Part shown: one piece after another, positions 16,317 to 25,994 of the stretch
Layout of the letters: every line of letters begins with the position of its first letter
Numbering within the stretch: position 1 is the stretch's first letter
NCBI RefSeq assembly: GCF_000384115.1
Contig: NZ_KB913029.1
Span: 468,907 to 532,906 of the forward strand
Reading direction: 5' to 3'
DNA length: 64,000 bases
From: Sporichthya polymorpha DSM 43042
GTDB lineage: Bacteria; Actinomycetota; Actinomycetes; Sporichthyales; Sporichthyaceae
Notes under the pieces: model-generated
Seen by the model: only the letters and a program-made list of their open reading frames with translations
Databases searched by the model: none
What the model was told of the DNA's origin: nothing
Program-made: the position numbers and the translations under genes

Positions 16317-16825
16317 GCGCGCCGCGCTGGGCCGCACGCCGCAACGCCCTCTTCGCCGCTGGCACCGGCGCTGTTCTCGTCGCCCTGCTGATGTACCCGT
16401 CGAGCACCAGTGGGAGCGCGACGCAGGCCTCGGCCTCCGGCGAAGGCTCAAGGACGGCGACCGTCAAGCCCGGCGCGGACGGGCTGCTGATCGTGGACGG
16501 ACCGGTCGTGAACACCGACTACGGCCCGGTGCAAGTGCAGATCAAGTTTCGCGAAGAGCTGATCGAGAACGCGACGGCGCTGCTCTACCCGCGCGCGACC
16601 CTCGTCGACAAGGCGATAAACGACGACGCCGTGGACACCCTGATCGGCCAGACGCTGATCGAACAGAACGCGCAGTTCGACACGATCTCCGGCGCTACCC
16701 ACACCTCCGAGGCCTACCGCATCTCACTGCAGGCCGCGCTCGATGCCGCGCACGCGGCACCCTCCCAGGCCGAGATGCCCGCCGAGATGCCCGCCGGGAT
16801 GGACCACGGAGGGGGCTCGGGCTGA
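16313..16825 (+). CDS. exported FMN-binding domain protein
   Basis: This 170-residue protein has an N-terminal hydrophobic anchor (about 10-27) and an FMN-binding domain of the NqrC/RnfG type ending with DTISGATHTSEAY; the Thr of SGAT is the known site of ApbE-attached FMN. The tail is Met/His-rich (AEMPAEMPAGMDHGG). Its GTG overlaps the stop of the flavocytochrome gene, so it is the likely extracytoplasmic electron acceptor of that protein and the substrate of the ApbE upstream. Confidence 0.88.
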   Translation: MSAPRWAARRNALFAAGTGAVLVALLMYPSSTSGSATQASASGEGSRTATVKPGADGLLIVDGPVVNTDYGPVQVQIKFREELIENATALLYPRATLVDKAINDDAVDTLIGQTLIEQNAQFDTISGATHTSEAYRISLQAALDAAHAAPSQAEMPAEMPAGMDHGGGSG

Positions 16826-17301
16826 GCTGGCCAGATGCCTGCGAGCGCCGCGGCGCGCACGGCGTCGTGTCGCTCAGCGGACGTGGAACCCGGGCCTGCG
16901 CTCATCTCGAACCGTGATCGAGGGGCGTCGAGGGGGCTGCGGCCGAGTACGGCCCGTGCGCACGACACGAGGCGCCGAGCGGCATAGCGACAAACAGCAG
17001 ACCGAGCCTGCTGGCAGACAAGGACCGCTCCAGCATGACGACAGAAGGCCGACTCCCACCGACGCTTCGCGTGAGTTTAGCTTAGTCCCATCTGTCACTT
17101 GGGTGTCTTCTGTATTCACGGGCACGCGAGCCATAGTGATCATGAAGGTTCGTACGGATACTGGGTCCAGAACCGGACAAATCGAAAGTTCGTCGGGTTC
17201 TGCCGACCCGTCAACCGCGGGTCGGAGGTCGGCGTCTCTTGCACGCGGCGCGGAGTCCGCGCGACCAGACGCTACGAGGATTCAGGACGGGTCAGGGCAC
17301 G
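16826..17301. other. intergenic stretch without recognisable gene
   Basis: These 476 bp separate the FMN-binding cassette from the L,D-transpeptidase gene. No frame has a convincing start, codon pattern or domain. An AT-richer patch around 17070-17130 is a plausible promoter area for the downstream gene, but I see no certain -35/-10 pair. Confidence 0.4.
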
Positions 17302-18468
17302 ATGAGGCGAAACACGATGCGGGTCGCGGCGTTCGTCGGCGCGTGCGTCATGGCCCTCACCGCGTGCGGGGGCGACGGGGACAAGCTCTCGCCGGTTGCG
17401 GCGCGCTCGGCCATGGGCCTCACGGTCTACCCGGCCTACGACGCCACCGACGTCAAGCCCGACAGCACCATCACGGTCAATGGCACCTACGGCCGCCTCG
17501 ACGAGGTCCAGGTCTTCGACTCCACCGGCACCGTCATCACCGGCGAGTTCAGCGAGGACCGCACGGCCTGGGTGGCCGACCGCCGACTCTCCCCCAACGA
17601 GAGCTACACGGTCATCGCCCGCGGCACCAGTGAGAAGGGCGCGGCGGTGAGCCAGACCAGCCGCTTCAACACCCTCAAGGTGATGGAGAAGGACCAGACC
17701 GGGTCCAACTTCATCCTGCCGCTCGACGGCAGCACCGTCGGCGTCGCGCATCCGGTGGTCGTCCAGTTCAACCACAACATCCTCAACCGCGAGGCGGTCC
17801 TCGAGTCGCTGACGATCGAGACATCGGAAGAGGTCGAAGGCGGCTGGTACTGGATCGACGCGCGCGAGGTGCACTGGCGGCCCAAAGAATTCTGGCCGTC
17901 CGGCACCAAGGTCACCGTCAGGGAGAACCTGGTCGGTCTCGACATGGGCGACGGCGAGTGGGGAACCTCCCGACGCGAGAGCAGCTTCACCATCGGGCGC
18001 GAGCAGGTCATCAAGGTCGACGTGAAGCGGCGCGAGTTGACGGTTGTACGCGACGACGACGTGATCAGGCGCGTCGACGTCTCCACCGGCAAGCCGGGCT
18101 GGGAGACCCGTAACGGCACCAAGGTCATCATGGAGAAGGTCACCGGCAAGATCTGGACCAACGAGGCGATCGACGCCCCGGAGAACTACCGGCTGCGCTC
18201 GTCCTACGCGATGCGGATGACGAACTCCGGCGAGTTCCTCCACGACGCGACCTGGAACAACCGGATCGGCTCCGCCAACACCAGCCACGGCTGCGTCGGC
18301 ATGAGCCTGGCCGACATGCGCTGGATGTATAACAACACGATCATCGGGGACCCCGTCATCACCATCGGCTCCCCGAAGAAGTTCACCGACCTGTGGAACC
18401 GCTATCAGGACTGGAACGTGGACTGGGATCAGTGGCTGACCGGGAACTTCGACCTCAGCGACGAATAA
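17302..18468 (+). CDS. L,D-transpeptidase lipoprotein (LdtMt2-like)
   Basis: The 388-residue protein has a lipoprotein signal peptide (LTAC). Two immunoglobulin-like domains follow (about 30-240, including LTVYPAYDATDVKPDSTITV and PVVVQFNHNI). The C-terminal YkuD catalytic domain has conserved His in EFLHDATWN and the nucleophile motif SHGCVGMS (Cys about residue 330). It makes 3-3 peptidoglycan cross-links outside the membrane and is the likely target of carbapenems in such organisms. ATG 17302 gives the canonical signal peptide; the frame extends upstream without one. Confidence 0.93.
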   Translation: MRRNTMRVAAFVGACVMALTACGGDGDKLSPVAARSAMGLTVYPAYDATDVKPDSTITVNGTYGRLDEVQVFDSTGTVITGEFSEDRTAWVADRRLSPNESYTVIARGTSEKGAAVSQTSRFNTLKVMEKDQTGSNFILPLDGSTVGVAHPVVVQFNHNILNREAVLESLTIETSEEVEGGWYWIDAREVHWRPKEFWPSGTKVTVRENLVGLDMGDGEWGTSRRESSFTIGREQVIKVDVKRRELTVVRDDDVIRRVDVSTGKPGWETRNGTKVIMEKVTGKIWTNEAIDAPENYRLRSSYAMRMTNSGEFLHDATWNNRIGSANTSHGCVGMSLADMRWMYNNTIIGDPVITIGSPKKFTDLWNRYQDWNVDWDQWLTGNFDLSDE

Positions 18469-18856
18469 GTTCGGCCTCTCCGCAGCGGTCATGGCCGCGA
18501 CGGCAGCGGGACGCAGGTTCGTCCGCTGGCCGCTCGACCGGAGCCTGCTGACGGACACCAGCGCCGACCCGTACACGGCTCCGCTACGGCGCGTTGGACG
18601 CGGCTCCACCCATGCGACCTCGGAGATCACCAAGGTCGCCGACGCACTCGCCTGTGCCGCTGTTGGTCGCATTCCGACTCGCGGGGCGACCACAATCACC
18701 CGCCACACTGCGGCTACGGGCGCGCGTCCGTGACCTGCGACTACTTCAGAAACCCCGAACGATCATGAGAGCAGTTCGTACTATTTCGCCCTCTGTTGCC
18801 CGCCCCGAAATGCCAGCGCTCTGTACGCCCGCAGAACGACGACCTTGGGAGCTGAC
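18469..18856. other. intergenic stretch, no supported gene
   Basis: 388 bp between two cell-wall genes on the same strand. A short plus-strand frame (18491-18733) shows no domain, signal peptide or ribosome-binding site. Probably holds the promoter of the lytic transglycosylase gene. Confidence 0.4.
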
Positions 18857-19822
18857 ATGCGCTACCGGCGCGTTGCCGTTGTCATCGGCGGTGCGGTACT
18901 GCCTCTGCTCGCCGGCCTCTTCGGCGTGGCGGTCGCCGCCGAGAAAACCGGCGTAGCGGGGGCGCCGTCCCGGTTCACGGCGGCCCTCGCCGACGCCGCC
19001 TACACCTGCCCGCATTTACCGGCCGGTCTGCAGGCCGCGCTGATCGACGTGGAGAGCGGCTGGGACGCGGCCAAGGAGGGGCCCAACGGCACCCAGGGCC
19101 TGGCCCAGCTCTCGCCGCGGATGTGGGCGGCGTGGGGCGAGGACGCAGATGGCGACGGCACGAACAGCCCGCTGGACTCCGCGGACGCCATCGACGCCCA
19201 AGCGCGCATGCTCTGCCAGTACTACCGGCAGGCGGTCCAGTCACCACTGCGCGGCGACCGGCTCTCGCTCGCTCTCGCCGCTTACCGGCTGGGCTGGAAC
19301 CGACTCCAGGAGGTCGGCGGGCTCGGGCAGCTGCCGGCCACGCGTGAGTACATCGCCGAGGTCAAGAACCTGGCACCGCTTTACGCCAAGGGCCTCGGCG
19401 TGGTGAACAACTCCCGCTCGATGTACACCCCGCTGCCGAACCCGCGCACACCCACCAGTGCCGTCAGCTGGGCACGGTCCATGGTCGGCGACTACGGCTG
19501 GCTCAGCCTGTGCCTGAACTTCATGGCACAGGCCTACGGCTGGGACCACTCGGGGACGCGCTACGCCATCGACCACTGGCTGTTCACGCCGAACTCGATG
19601 CGCCACCACCGCCAGCGCGAGGCCCCGGCCGGCGCGCTGATGTTCTGGGACACCGGCCTGCGGGCCGGCCACGTCGCGATCTCACTCGGCAACGGCTACG
19701 TCGCAACCAACGACGTCATCACCCCCGGTCGGATCAGCATCGTGCCGGCGTCGACTATCGACGCGAGGTGGAACGCGCGCTACCTCGGCTGGACCCCGCC
19801 CTACTTCCCAGACGGCGTGTAG
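18857..19822 (+). CDS. secreted lytic transglycosylase-like protein with C-terminal hydrolase-like domain
   Basis: The 321-residue protein has a signal peptide (about 1-28) and an SLT/lysozyme-like domain (about 40-165). The catalytic Glu is in LIDVESGWD, with the GTQGLAQL motif and the LALAAYRLGWNR helix typical of transglycosylases. The C-terminal domain (about 205-321) resembles a CHAP or NlpC/P60-type fold (LCLNFMAQAYG, ALMFWDTG, GHVAISLGNGYVATND), with a Cys and a His in fitting places. ATG 18857 follows GGGAG by 6 bases. It is expected to cut glycan strands and perhaps peptide bonds. Confidence 0.8.
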   Translation: MRYRRVAVVIGGAVLPLLAGLFGVAVAAEKTGVAGAPSRFTAALADAAYTCPHLPAGLQAALIDVESGWDAAKEGPNGTQGLAQLSPRMWAAWGEDADGDGTNSPLDSADAIDAQARMLCQYYRQAVQSPLRGDRLSLALAAYRLGWNRLQEVGGLGQLPATREYIAEVKNLAPLYAKGLGVVNNSRSMYTPLPNPRTPTSAVSWARSMVGDYGWLSLCLNFMAQAYGWDHSGTRYAIDHWLFTPNSMRHHRQREAPAGALMFWDTGLRAGHVAISLGNGYVATNDVITPGRISIVPASTIDARWNARYLGWTPPYFPDGV

Positions 19823-20644
19823 CGCGCTACTCCACGGCAGTCACTCGCCGCCCGCGGGCGTCGGGTAGTCGACGACTGGGCGGCGCGGGCCGACGACAGC
19901 GCGGCCCAGCGGAGCCGGACACGGACCTGGCGCGTCCTCTTCCGGCAGGGGCGGCACGGAGGAACCGCTCCGGCCCTCGCCTCGCTCAAGTGACACGCAG
20001 CGGTCCAGGCAGCCGCAGGTACTCCATCCTCGAGGCGGTGCCACACCTTCTTTCTCAGGTCCCGGCTCACCGTGCCGGGCGCGACTCGACGAACGCCCCG
20101 CCAGCACCCTCACGCCACCCGCAGCCGACCGCCCATTTCTCCGGCCCCGACGCGAGCGGTCGAAAAGCGCCAGAAGCAGTACTGGTCCTGAATGACACCG
20201 ACCACCGCGCAGCAGCCAGAGCGCGCCCGAAGGGTGCGCTGACGCCGCATCAGGCGCGATTCCAGCGTGACCCAGGGCGGGCTCCGCCGTGTTCGCGCTG
20301 CGCGCGGACAGGGCGGAGCGTGCCGTCCGGTAGCGACCTCAGCCAGTGGATACAGGTCCACGCGCTCTATGGCAGCAATCCGGCTCACCCAACGGTCGCC
20401 GCGCTCACACTCATCTGCGAGCTGTACCCGCAGCATCAAAGTAATGACGACGTCCACCGGACGGCACACGCGCATTCAATCCCTACGGCCAAGCGATCGC
20501 AAGATCGCCAGCGAGCCACTCGTCTTGCTCAACTTGAGACCCGGCCGGTCTGGGCCGTCCGCGCGCACACAGACAAGGCGTGGGGACATCCATCGCACGC
20601 ACCAGGCCGACGGGCATGCCCGCGTCGGCGGGGTGGTCGCGGTG
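19823..20644. other. long intergenic region before the relaxase gene, possible oriT area
   Basis: About 820 bp without a convincing gene. Short inverted repeats cluster in its right part: GCGATC-GCAA-GATCGC at 20493-20508, AGACC-CGGCC-GGTCT at 20537-20551, and an imperfect hairpin around 20609-20628 (CGACGGGCATGCCCGCGTCG). MobF relaxase genes often lie next to their oriT, so this is the best place to look for it. The left end of the element may also lie here. No nic site was identified. Confidence 0.4.
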
Positions 20645-23600
20645 ATGTCGCTCGCGCGGTTATCGGCGGGGTCGGGCTATCGCTATCTGCTCAAATACAC
20701 CGCGTGCGGGGACTGCGCCCGGGACGCGGGGACATCGTTGACGTCGTACTACGCCGCGTCGGGCTACCCGCCCGGGCGGTGGCGGGGACGCGGGCTGGCC
20801 GGGCTCAACGGCGGGCGTGGTCTGGCCGGCGGGGCGGTGGTGGACGAGGAGGCGATGGCCGCCCTCTACGGCCGCGGCCACGACCCGGTGAGTGGGAAGC
20901 CGTTGGGCCGGGCCTATCCGACCTACCGCAGCGCCGATGAGCGGATCGCCGACGCGGTCGCCAAGTTGCCGGATTCGCTGACCACCCCAGAGCGGGAGGC
21001 GGCGGTGGAGGTGATCGAGCGCCGCGAGCGGGCGCGGCCGGTGCGGACGGCGGTGGCCGGGTTCGATCTGACATTCACGATGCCGAAGTCGGCCAGCGTG
21101 CTGTGGGCACTCGGGGATCCCACGATCCAGCGGGCGGTCGCCGACGCGCATCGGGAGGCCGTCGATGCCGTGCTGGGCCTGGTCGAGGACCGGTTCCTGC
21201 ACACCCGCATCGGAGCGCATTCGTGCGCGCAGGTCGCGACCCGGGGCATGGTCGCTGCCGCGTTCGATCACTGGGACACCCGTACCGGCGATCCCAACTT
21301 GCACACCCACGTGGTGATCGCGAACAAGGTGCAGGGCCCGGACGGGGTCTGGCGCTCGGTCGACGGCCAGGCGATCTATCACGCCGCGGTGGCCTGCTCG
21401 GAGATCTACGACACCCTGGTCGCCGACACCCTCGCCGCCCGGCTGCCGGTGACCTGGGGGCTGCGGGACCGCGGCAAGCGGCGGACCCCGGGCTTCGAAA
21501 TCGAGGGCCTGGACGACGCGGTGTTGGCTGCCTTCTCCGGGCGCAGCGCGCAGATCGAGACACACCTGCGCGTGCTGCTCGCGGCCTTCACGGCCGAGCA
21601 CGGACGCGAACCGAACCGGCGGGAGATCCTGCGTCTGCGCCAACAGGCGACGCTGACCTCCCGCCCGGACAAGACCCTGGTCCCACTGCCGGACCTGTTC
21701 ACCCGCTGGCGGGCGGACGCCACCGCGGCCACCGGCGAAGCGCCGGAGCAGCTCACCACGCGGGCGCTGCAGGGCGCGACGGCGCCGACCACTGCGGCGC
21801 AGTTGCCCGCGGAGCTGATCGAGCGCGCCGCGCAGGTCACCTTGGACGGTGTCGGGGAACGCCGCTCGACCTGGACCCGGCCGAACCTGCTCGCGGAGGC
21901 GGCCCGGGCCACCCGGCTCCTGCGCACCACCAGCCCGCAGGAACGCCTGGCCCTGGTGGACCGGGTCGTCGAGGCGGCGCTGGCCCGGTGCGTGCCGCTG
22001 GATCCGCCGGAGCTGTTCACCAGCCCGGCCCGGTTCCGGCGGGCCGACGGCACCAGCACCTTCACCCGGCCCGACGAGCACGCCTACACCACCACCGCGG
22101 TCCTGGCCGCCGAGGCGCGGCTGCTCACCGCCGCTGCCACCACCGACGCGCCGGTTCTGACGGTTGATCAGCTTGCCGGCGCCGGGTCTCGGGTCCCGCC
22201 GGGAGCGCCCGGGCGGCGCCTCGGCGCCGATCAGCAGGCCGCGCTCGAGGCGATCGCCGGCTCGGGGCGACGCGTCGACGTGCTCGTCGGGCCGGCCGGC
22301 ACCGGGAAGACCCGCACGTTGCGGGCGCTGCGGGTGGCGTGGGAACAGAGCTTCGGCGCGGGATCGGTGGTCGCCCTGGCCGCCTCCGCCGTCGCCGCCG
22401 CCGAACTAGGGGCCGCCCTCGGGGTCGGGTGCGAGAACACCGCCAAGTGGCTACACGAGTCAACTCGCGACGAGCCCGCGCCCCGGTGGCGGTTGCGCCC
22501 CCGTCAGCTCGTCATTGTCGATGAGGCCTCCATGGTCGCCACCGGTCAACTGGATGTGATCGCCGCCCAGGCCGGGGCGGTCGGGGCGAAGGTCGTGTTC
22601 GTCGGGGATCACCACCAACTCGACGCCGTCGGCGCCGGTGGCGCCTTCGGACTGTTGGCCCACCAGCCCGGCGCCGTGCACCTCACGGGGCTGTGGCGGT
22701 TCCGGCACCGTTGGGAAGCGAACGCCACCCGGGCCCTGCGCGCGGGCAACCCCGCCGCCCTCGACGCCTACGCCGAGCACGGCCGCCTGCACGGTGGTCC
22801 CGGCGAGCTGATGATCGAAGCCGCCTACACCGCGTGGGCCGCCGACGTCGGCGCCGGACGCAGCGCCGTCTTGCTCGCCGCGGACCGCGCCACCGTCGCC
22901 GCGCTGAACCAGCGCGCGCATGACGACCGCGTGAACGCCGGCCTCGTCCAGCCCGCCGCGATCTCCCTGGCCGATGACACCGCCGCCGGGATCGGGGACG
23001 TCGTGGTCACCCGCCGCAACGACCGGCGCCTGCCCACCGGCGACGGTGACTACGTCCGCAACGGCACGCTCTGGCGCATCACCGACGCCCACCCCGACGG
23101 ATCGATCGAGGTCCAACCGCACACACCGGCCGGGCCGGCCGGCTCCCCCGACCGGGCGGCGACGCCACCGGCCACGCCACCGGCGCCGGTCCGGCTGCCG
23201 CGCGAGTACGTGCGCGAGCATGTCGAGCTCGGCTACGCCGCCACCGTGCACCGCGCCCAGGGCATGACGGTCGAGCACGGGCACGTCCTGGTGCACGCGG
23301 GCATGACCCGCCAACAGCTCTACGTCGCCCTGACCCGCGGCCGCACCGCCAACCAGGCCTACGTCGCCCTGGACAGCCTCGACCCGGCCTGCCCCCACCC
23401 GCCGGAGTCCGCCCCGGTGCCGACCTCCCGTCAGATCCTCGAACGCATCCTGGCCGCCGACGGCGCCGAGCTGTCCGCGACCGCGACCCTGCGCCGTCGC
23501 CAGGACGAGGCCGCCTCCTTGCGCCGGCTGCTGCCGGTCCGCGACACCCTGGCCGCCGCGGCCGAGCACGGCGACCCGGAGTGCGGCCGGGCTGCCGGCG

Positions 23601-23719
23601 AGGTCAGGCGTCTGATCGCGCTGCGCGCGACCCAGCTACGGCAACCACCACAACCACGGCGCCACCGCGGCGCCGAGCACATCGCTCCACCACCCACTGC
23701 TGAAGGGATGAGCCGATGA
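20645..23719 (+). CDS. MobF-family conjugative relaxase-helicase (TrwC/TraI/TraA-like)
   Basis: This 1024-residue protein starts conjugal DNA transfer by nicking oriT and then unwinding the strand. The N-terminal relaxase domain (about 1-300) has the tyrosine region LTSYYAASGYPPGRW and the metal-binding motif NLHTHVVIANKV (about 218-229). The C-terminal RecD-like helicase has Walker A GPAGTGKT (about 549-556), Walker B LVIVDEASMV and motif VHRAQGMT plus YVALTRGR near the end. ATG 20645 gives the usual MSLARLSAG start; the frame extends upstream without support. Its end overlaps the next gene (ATGA). Confidence 0.95.
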   Translation: MSLARLSAGSGYRYLLKYTACGDCARDAGTSLTSYYAASGYPPGRWRGRGLAGLNGGRGLAGGAVVDEEAMAALYGRGHDPVSGKPLGRAYPTYRSADERIADAVAKLPDSLTTPEREAAVEVIERRERARPVRTAVAGFDLTFTMPKSASVLWALGDPTIQRAVADAHREAVDAVLGLVEDRFLHTRIGAHSCAQVATRGMVAAAFDHWDTRTGDPNLHTHVVIANKVQGPDGVWRSVDGQAIYHAAVACSEIYDTLVADTLAARLPVTWGLRDRGKRRTPGFEIEGLDDAVLAAFSGRSAQIETHLRVLLAAFTAEHGREPNRREILRLRQQATLTSRPDKTLVPLPDLFTRWRADATAATGEAPEQLTTRALQGATAPTTAAQLPAELIERAAQVTLDGVGERRSTWTRPNLLAEAARATRLLRTTSPQERLALVDRVVEAALARCVPLDPPELFTSPARFRRADGTSTFTRPDEHAYTTTAVLAAEARLLTAAATTDAPVLTVDQLAGAGSRVPPGAPGRRLGADQQAALEAIAGSGRRVDVLVGPAGTGKTRTLRALRVAWEQSFGAGSVVALAASAVAAAELGAALGVGCENTAKWLHESTRDEPAPRWRLRPRQLVIVDEASMVATGQLDVIAAQAGAVGAKVVFVGDHHQLDAVGAGGAFGLLAHQPGAVHLTGLWRFRHRWEANATRALRAGNPAALDAYAEHGRLHGGPGELMIEAAYTAWAADVGAGRSAVLLAADRATVAALNQRAHDDRVNAGLVQPAAISLADDTAAGIGDVVVTRRNDRRLPTGDGDYVRNGTLWRITDAHPDGSIEVQPHTPAGPAGSPDRAATPPATPPAPVRLPREYVREHVELGYAATVHRAQGMTVEHGHVLVHAGMTRQQLYVALTRGRTANQAYVALDSLDPACPHPPESAPVPTSRQILERILAADGAELSATATLRRRQDEAASLRRLLPVRDTLAAAAEHGDPECGRAAGEVRRLIALRATQLRQPPQPRRHRGAEHIAPPPTAEGMSR

Positions 23720-24078
23720 CCAGCCCCGAGTACACCGACAACCTTCCCCCCGAGTTGTTCCCTGTCTTCCCTGTCTGCTGGGCGACCCTGACCGACCTGG
23801 AGGTCGAGGATGCCCTCGATGAGCTGTCCGACTGGGTCATCTGGGCGATCGACCGCTACGCCCTCGACCAGCGCGTCGTCCCGCCCTGTTGGGACCGTCA
23901 CGGCGCGCTCGTCGAGGAACTCTCCGCCCTGCGGACCGCCTGGGTCGCGGCCTTCAACATCACCGGCCGACCAGAGGCCCCGTTGGAGTGGCACACCCAG
24001 TTCGCCGCCGCCCGCCAGCGGCTCACGGATTGGGCGTCACGGACGGGATGCCGGGCGGAGCACCGACCGGACCGGTGA
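23716..24078 (+). CDS. small protein coupled to the relaxase, unknown
   Basis: The 120-residue acidic protein starts inside the relaxase stop (ATGA), so the two are co-translated. It is Trp- and Leu-rich (CWATLTDLEVEDALDELSDW, PPCWDRHGALVEELSALRTAW) and recalls the DUF4913-like accessory proteins of actinobacterial conjugative plasmids, a weak resemblance. No catalytic motif or membrane segment. Probably an accessory factor of DNA processing. Confidence 0.65.
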   Translation: MTSPEYTDNLPPELFPVFPVCWATLTDLEVEDALDELSDWVIWAIDRYALDQRVVPPCWDRHGALVEELSALRTAWVAAFNITGRPEAPLEWHTQFAAARQRLTDWASRTGCRAEHRPDR

Positions 24079-24223
24079 AGCCCGTCCGGCGGACGGCGAC
24101 CCTCGCAGCGGATCCGGCCCACGATGGACCGGGTGAGTCAGGTCGTACTGGATCCACGTCGGGATCCGCGTCGAGACGGGCCCGCGATCCCCAAGGGGCG
24201 GGTCGCTCAAGGACGTGGGTCGC

Positions 24224-24439
24224 TCAAGCGAGTCCGTAGCGCGAACGCACCCGCTCGCCGAGCTGGTCGATGTCGATCTCTCCGCGGACATAGGCGTCCT
24301 GATCGGCCCGGGTCGCCTCCGTGCTCCGCGCACCCTCGAGCTCTGAGGATCGGCGAGCATCTGCCACCACACGCGAACGATCGGCGGGCTGTAGATCGGT
24401 CGGGCTCATACCCCTGATTGTGGTCTTTCCCGCCGACAT
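24224..24439 (-). CDS. VbhA-like antitoxin domain protein (Fic-inhibitor type)
   Basis: The 71-residue protein contains ARRSSELEGARSTEATRA and DAYVRGEIDIDQLGERVR. This is the VbhA antitoxin layout: a helix with the Fic-inhibiting [S/T]xxxE[G/N] motif (SSELEG) followed by the YVRGEI segment. Such proteins block AMP-transfer by Fic toxins. No Fic (HPFxxGNG) gene was seen anywhere in the window, so it is an orphan here. ATG 24439 has GGAG at 10 bases; ATG 24409 is an alternative. Confidence 0.6.
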   Translation of the reverse strand: MSAGKTTIRGMSPTDLQPADRSRVVADARRSSELEGARSTEATRADQDAYVRGEIDIDQLGERVRSRYGLA

Positions 24440-24494
24440 ACGACCGATACTCCACACCAGCAATGGCTGGGTTGCCGGCATCAGCAGGACGAGG

Positions 24495-25994
24495 TCAGGC
24501 CGAGGGTGGCAGGCGCTCATGCAGGGGCGCGGCCGGGTGTTCCGGTCGGTGGCGAGCGGTGGGTCGGCGCATGGCGGAGTGCAGCTGCATCTCCAGGGTC
24601 ACGGTTGCCGGGGCCAGACTGGAGACCGGCGCTCGGTGCTCGGCAGTGTGCGTACGCAGCACGTCGGCGGCTTCCGCGGCGTTGTTCAGGGCGATCGTCA
24701 TCCGCGGTGTTCGGTGCGGGTCGGCGGTGGTGGCGACGGCGAAGTGCAGGCGGGGGCGGTCGTTGCGGTCGGGTAGTGCCCAGCGCCGCTGGGTTACCTG
24801 GGCGTTCGCTTGGTCGGCGAGCGTGGCGACCAGGTCGGGGAGGCAGGCGGCGAGGCGGGTGGCATCCGCGGGCTGGGGGCGCGGCGCACGACCGGCGAAG
24901 GCATCGCGGGTGTAGCGGGCGAGCCTGCGGATCTGGTGTTCCAACCCCGGTTGGCGTTCCTCGACGGTCGCGGCCTCGCCGTGACGGCCCGTCACGACAT
25001 GGTTCAGACCGATGGCGACTTCTCCGAGTTCGCGGCGCAGGTCCATCCCGCCCGGGCCGGTAGCGCCGTTCGCGGCGGCGAGGACGGCCAGGTCGCGGCC
25101 GACGGTGGCGAGGACTCGGACCTGGTCCGGGGTGAGTGTGTCGGCGCAGCGGATGAGCATGGTCAGCCGGCGGGTGGCCCTAATGGCACTGACGCCGTCA
25201 GTGGGGGCGATGGCGGAGAGCGGTTCGCGGGCACGGATGGCCGCGTGCGTGCCGGTGGCTGGCAGGGCGTTGTCGGTCGGCTCGACGGCCAGCGTGCGGA
25301 CCTCGCGGGCGAGAAGGCGAAGACCTGCGGTGCGGTCGAGGTAGGAGGCGACCTCGGGACGCCCAACGAGGGCGGCGAGGCGGATCAGGTCGGGGTCGAG
25401 GATGGCGATGAGTTCGGCGAGCGCAGCAGCCTCGCCGATGACCTCCCAGGCGTGCGCGCCATTGAGGTGGCGCGGGGCCGCGGTCCAGATCCGGTCGGCA
25501 AGCAATGCATGGCGTCCGGCGGCCGCCCATCGGAGAGTGGGGCGGCTGCCCGGGGTGGCGGCGTCGAGTAGTTCGCTGGGGCGGCGTCCCAGTTCGGGTC
25601 GGCCGCGGGCGCTGAGCAGCAGCCCGAGGGCCCGCACCGGGTCGCGATCGGTCAGGGCGAGAAGGTCGTCCCGGTCCCGGGCGAAGGCACCACGACCGGT
25701 GCCACCACGGCTGGAGGTTTCACGACCGGCGGTGCGAGCTGCGGCCGGGCGCTCGGTGGCCAGGCGCTCGGCGTCGGTGGGATCGGTAGCCGCGCGTTCG
25801 GCCGTGATACGGCCAGCGGGCGCGAGGTCGTGCACGACGACGCTGACCCCGGCGAGGACCGCTGCGCGGGCGGTCAGGGCGACGTCCAGGTCGATGTCCT
25901 GGCCGCGGACGGTGGCGCTGGGGTCCCGGGCCGGGGCAGCGAGGTCGGCGAGGGCGATCGCGATGCGCCGGGTGGCGCCCTGCCACGTGCTCAT
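24495..25994 (-). CDS. conjugative-element protein of unknown function
   Basis: The 499-residue protein is Ala/Arg/Leu-rich and mostly helical, with no membrane segment, signal peptide or known catalytic motif. Its N-terminal part (TARAAVLAGVSVVVHDLA) is followed by an Arg-rich variable region (about 70-110), then helical segments (AWEVIGEAAALAELIAILDP). Its ATG overlaps the stop of the preceding gene (ATGA). It belongs to the leftward operon with ArdC and the transfer genes. Function unknown. Confidence 0.7.
   Translation of the reverse strand: MSTWQGATRRIAIALADLAAPARDPSATVRGQDIDLDVALTARAAVLAGVSVVVHDLAPAGRITAERAATDPTDAERLATERPAAARTAGRETSSRGGTGRGAFARDRDDLLALTDRDPVRALGLLLSARGRPELGRRPSELLDAATPGSRPTLRWAAAGRHALLADRIWTAAPRHLNGAHAWEVIGEAAALAELIAILDPDLIRLAALVGRPEVASYLDRTAGLRLLAREVRTLAVEPTDNALPATGTHAAIRAREPLSAIAPTDGVSAIRATRRLTMLIRCADTLTPDQVRVLATVGRDLAVLAAANGATGPGGMDLRRELGEVAIGLNHVVTGRHGEAATVEERQPGLEHQIRRLARYTRDAFAGRAPRPQPADATRLAACLPDLVATLADQANAQVTQRRWALPDRNDRPRLHFAVATTADPHRTPRMTIALNNAAEAADVLRTHTAEHRAPVSSLAPATVTLEMQLHSAMRRPTARHRPEHPAAPLHERLPPSA

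Noticed and set aside
17272-18708. 478-codon minus-strand frame opposite the L,D-transpeptidase
   Set aside because: Composition typical of an antisense shadow; the plus strand has clear catalytic motifs.
18491-18733. 80-codon plus-strand frame between the cell-wall genes
   Set aside because: No ribosome-binding site, domain or signal peptide; not supported.
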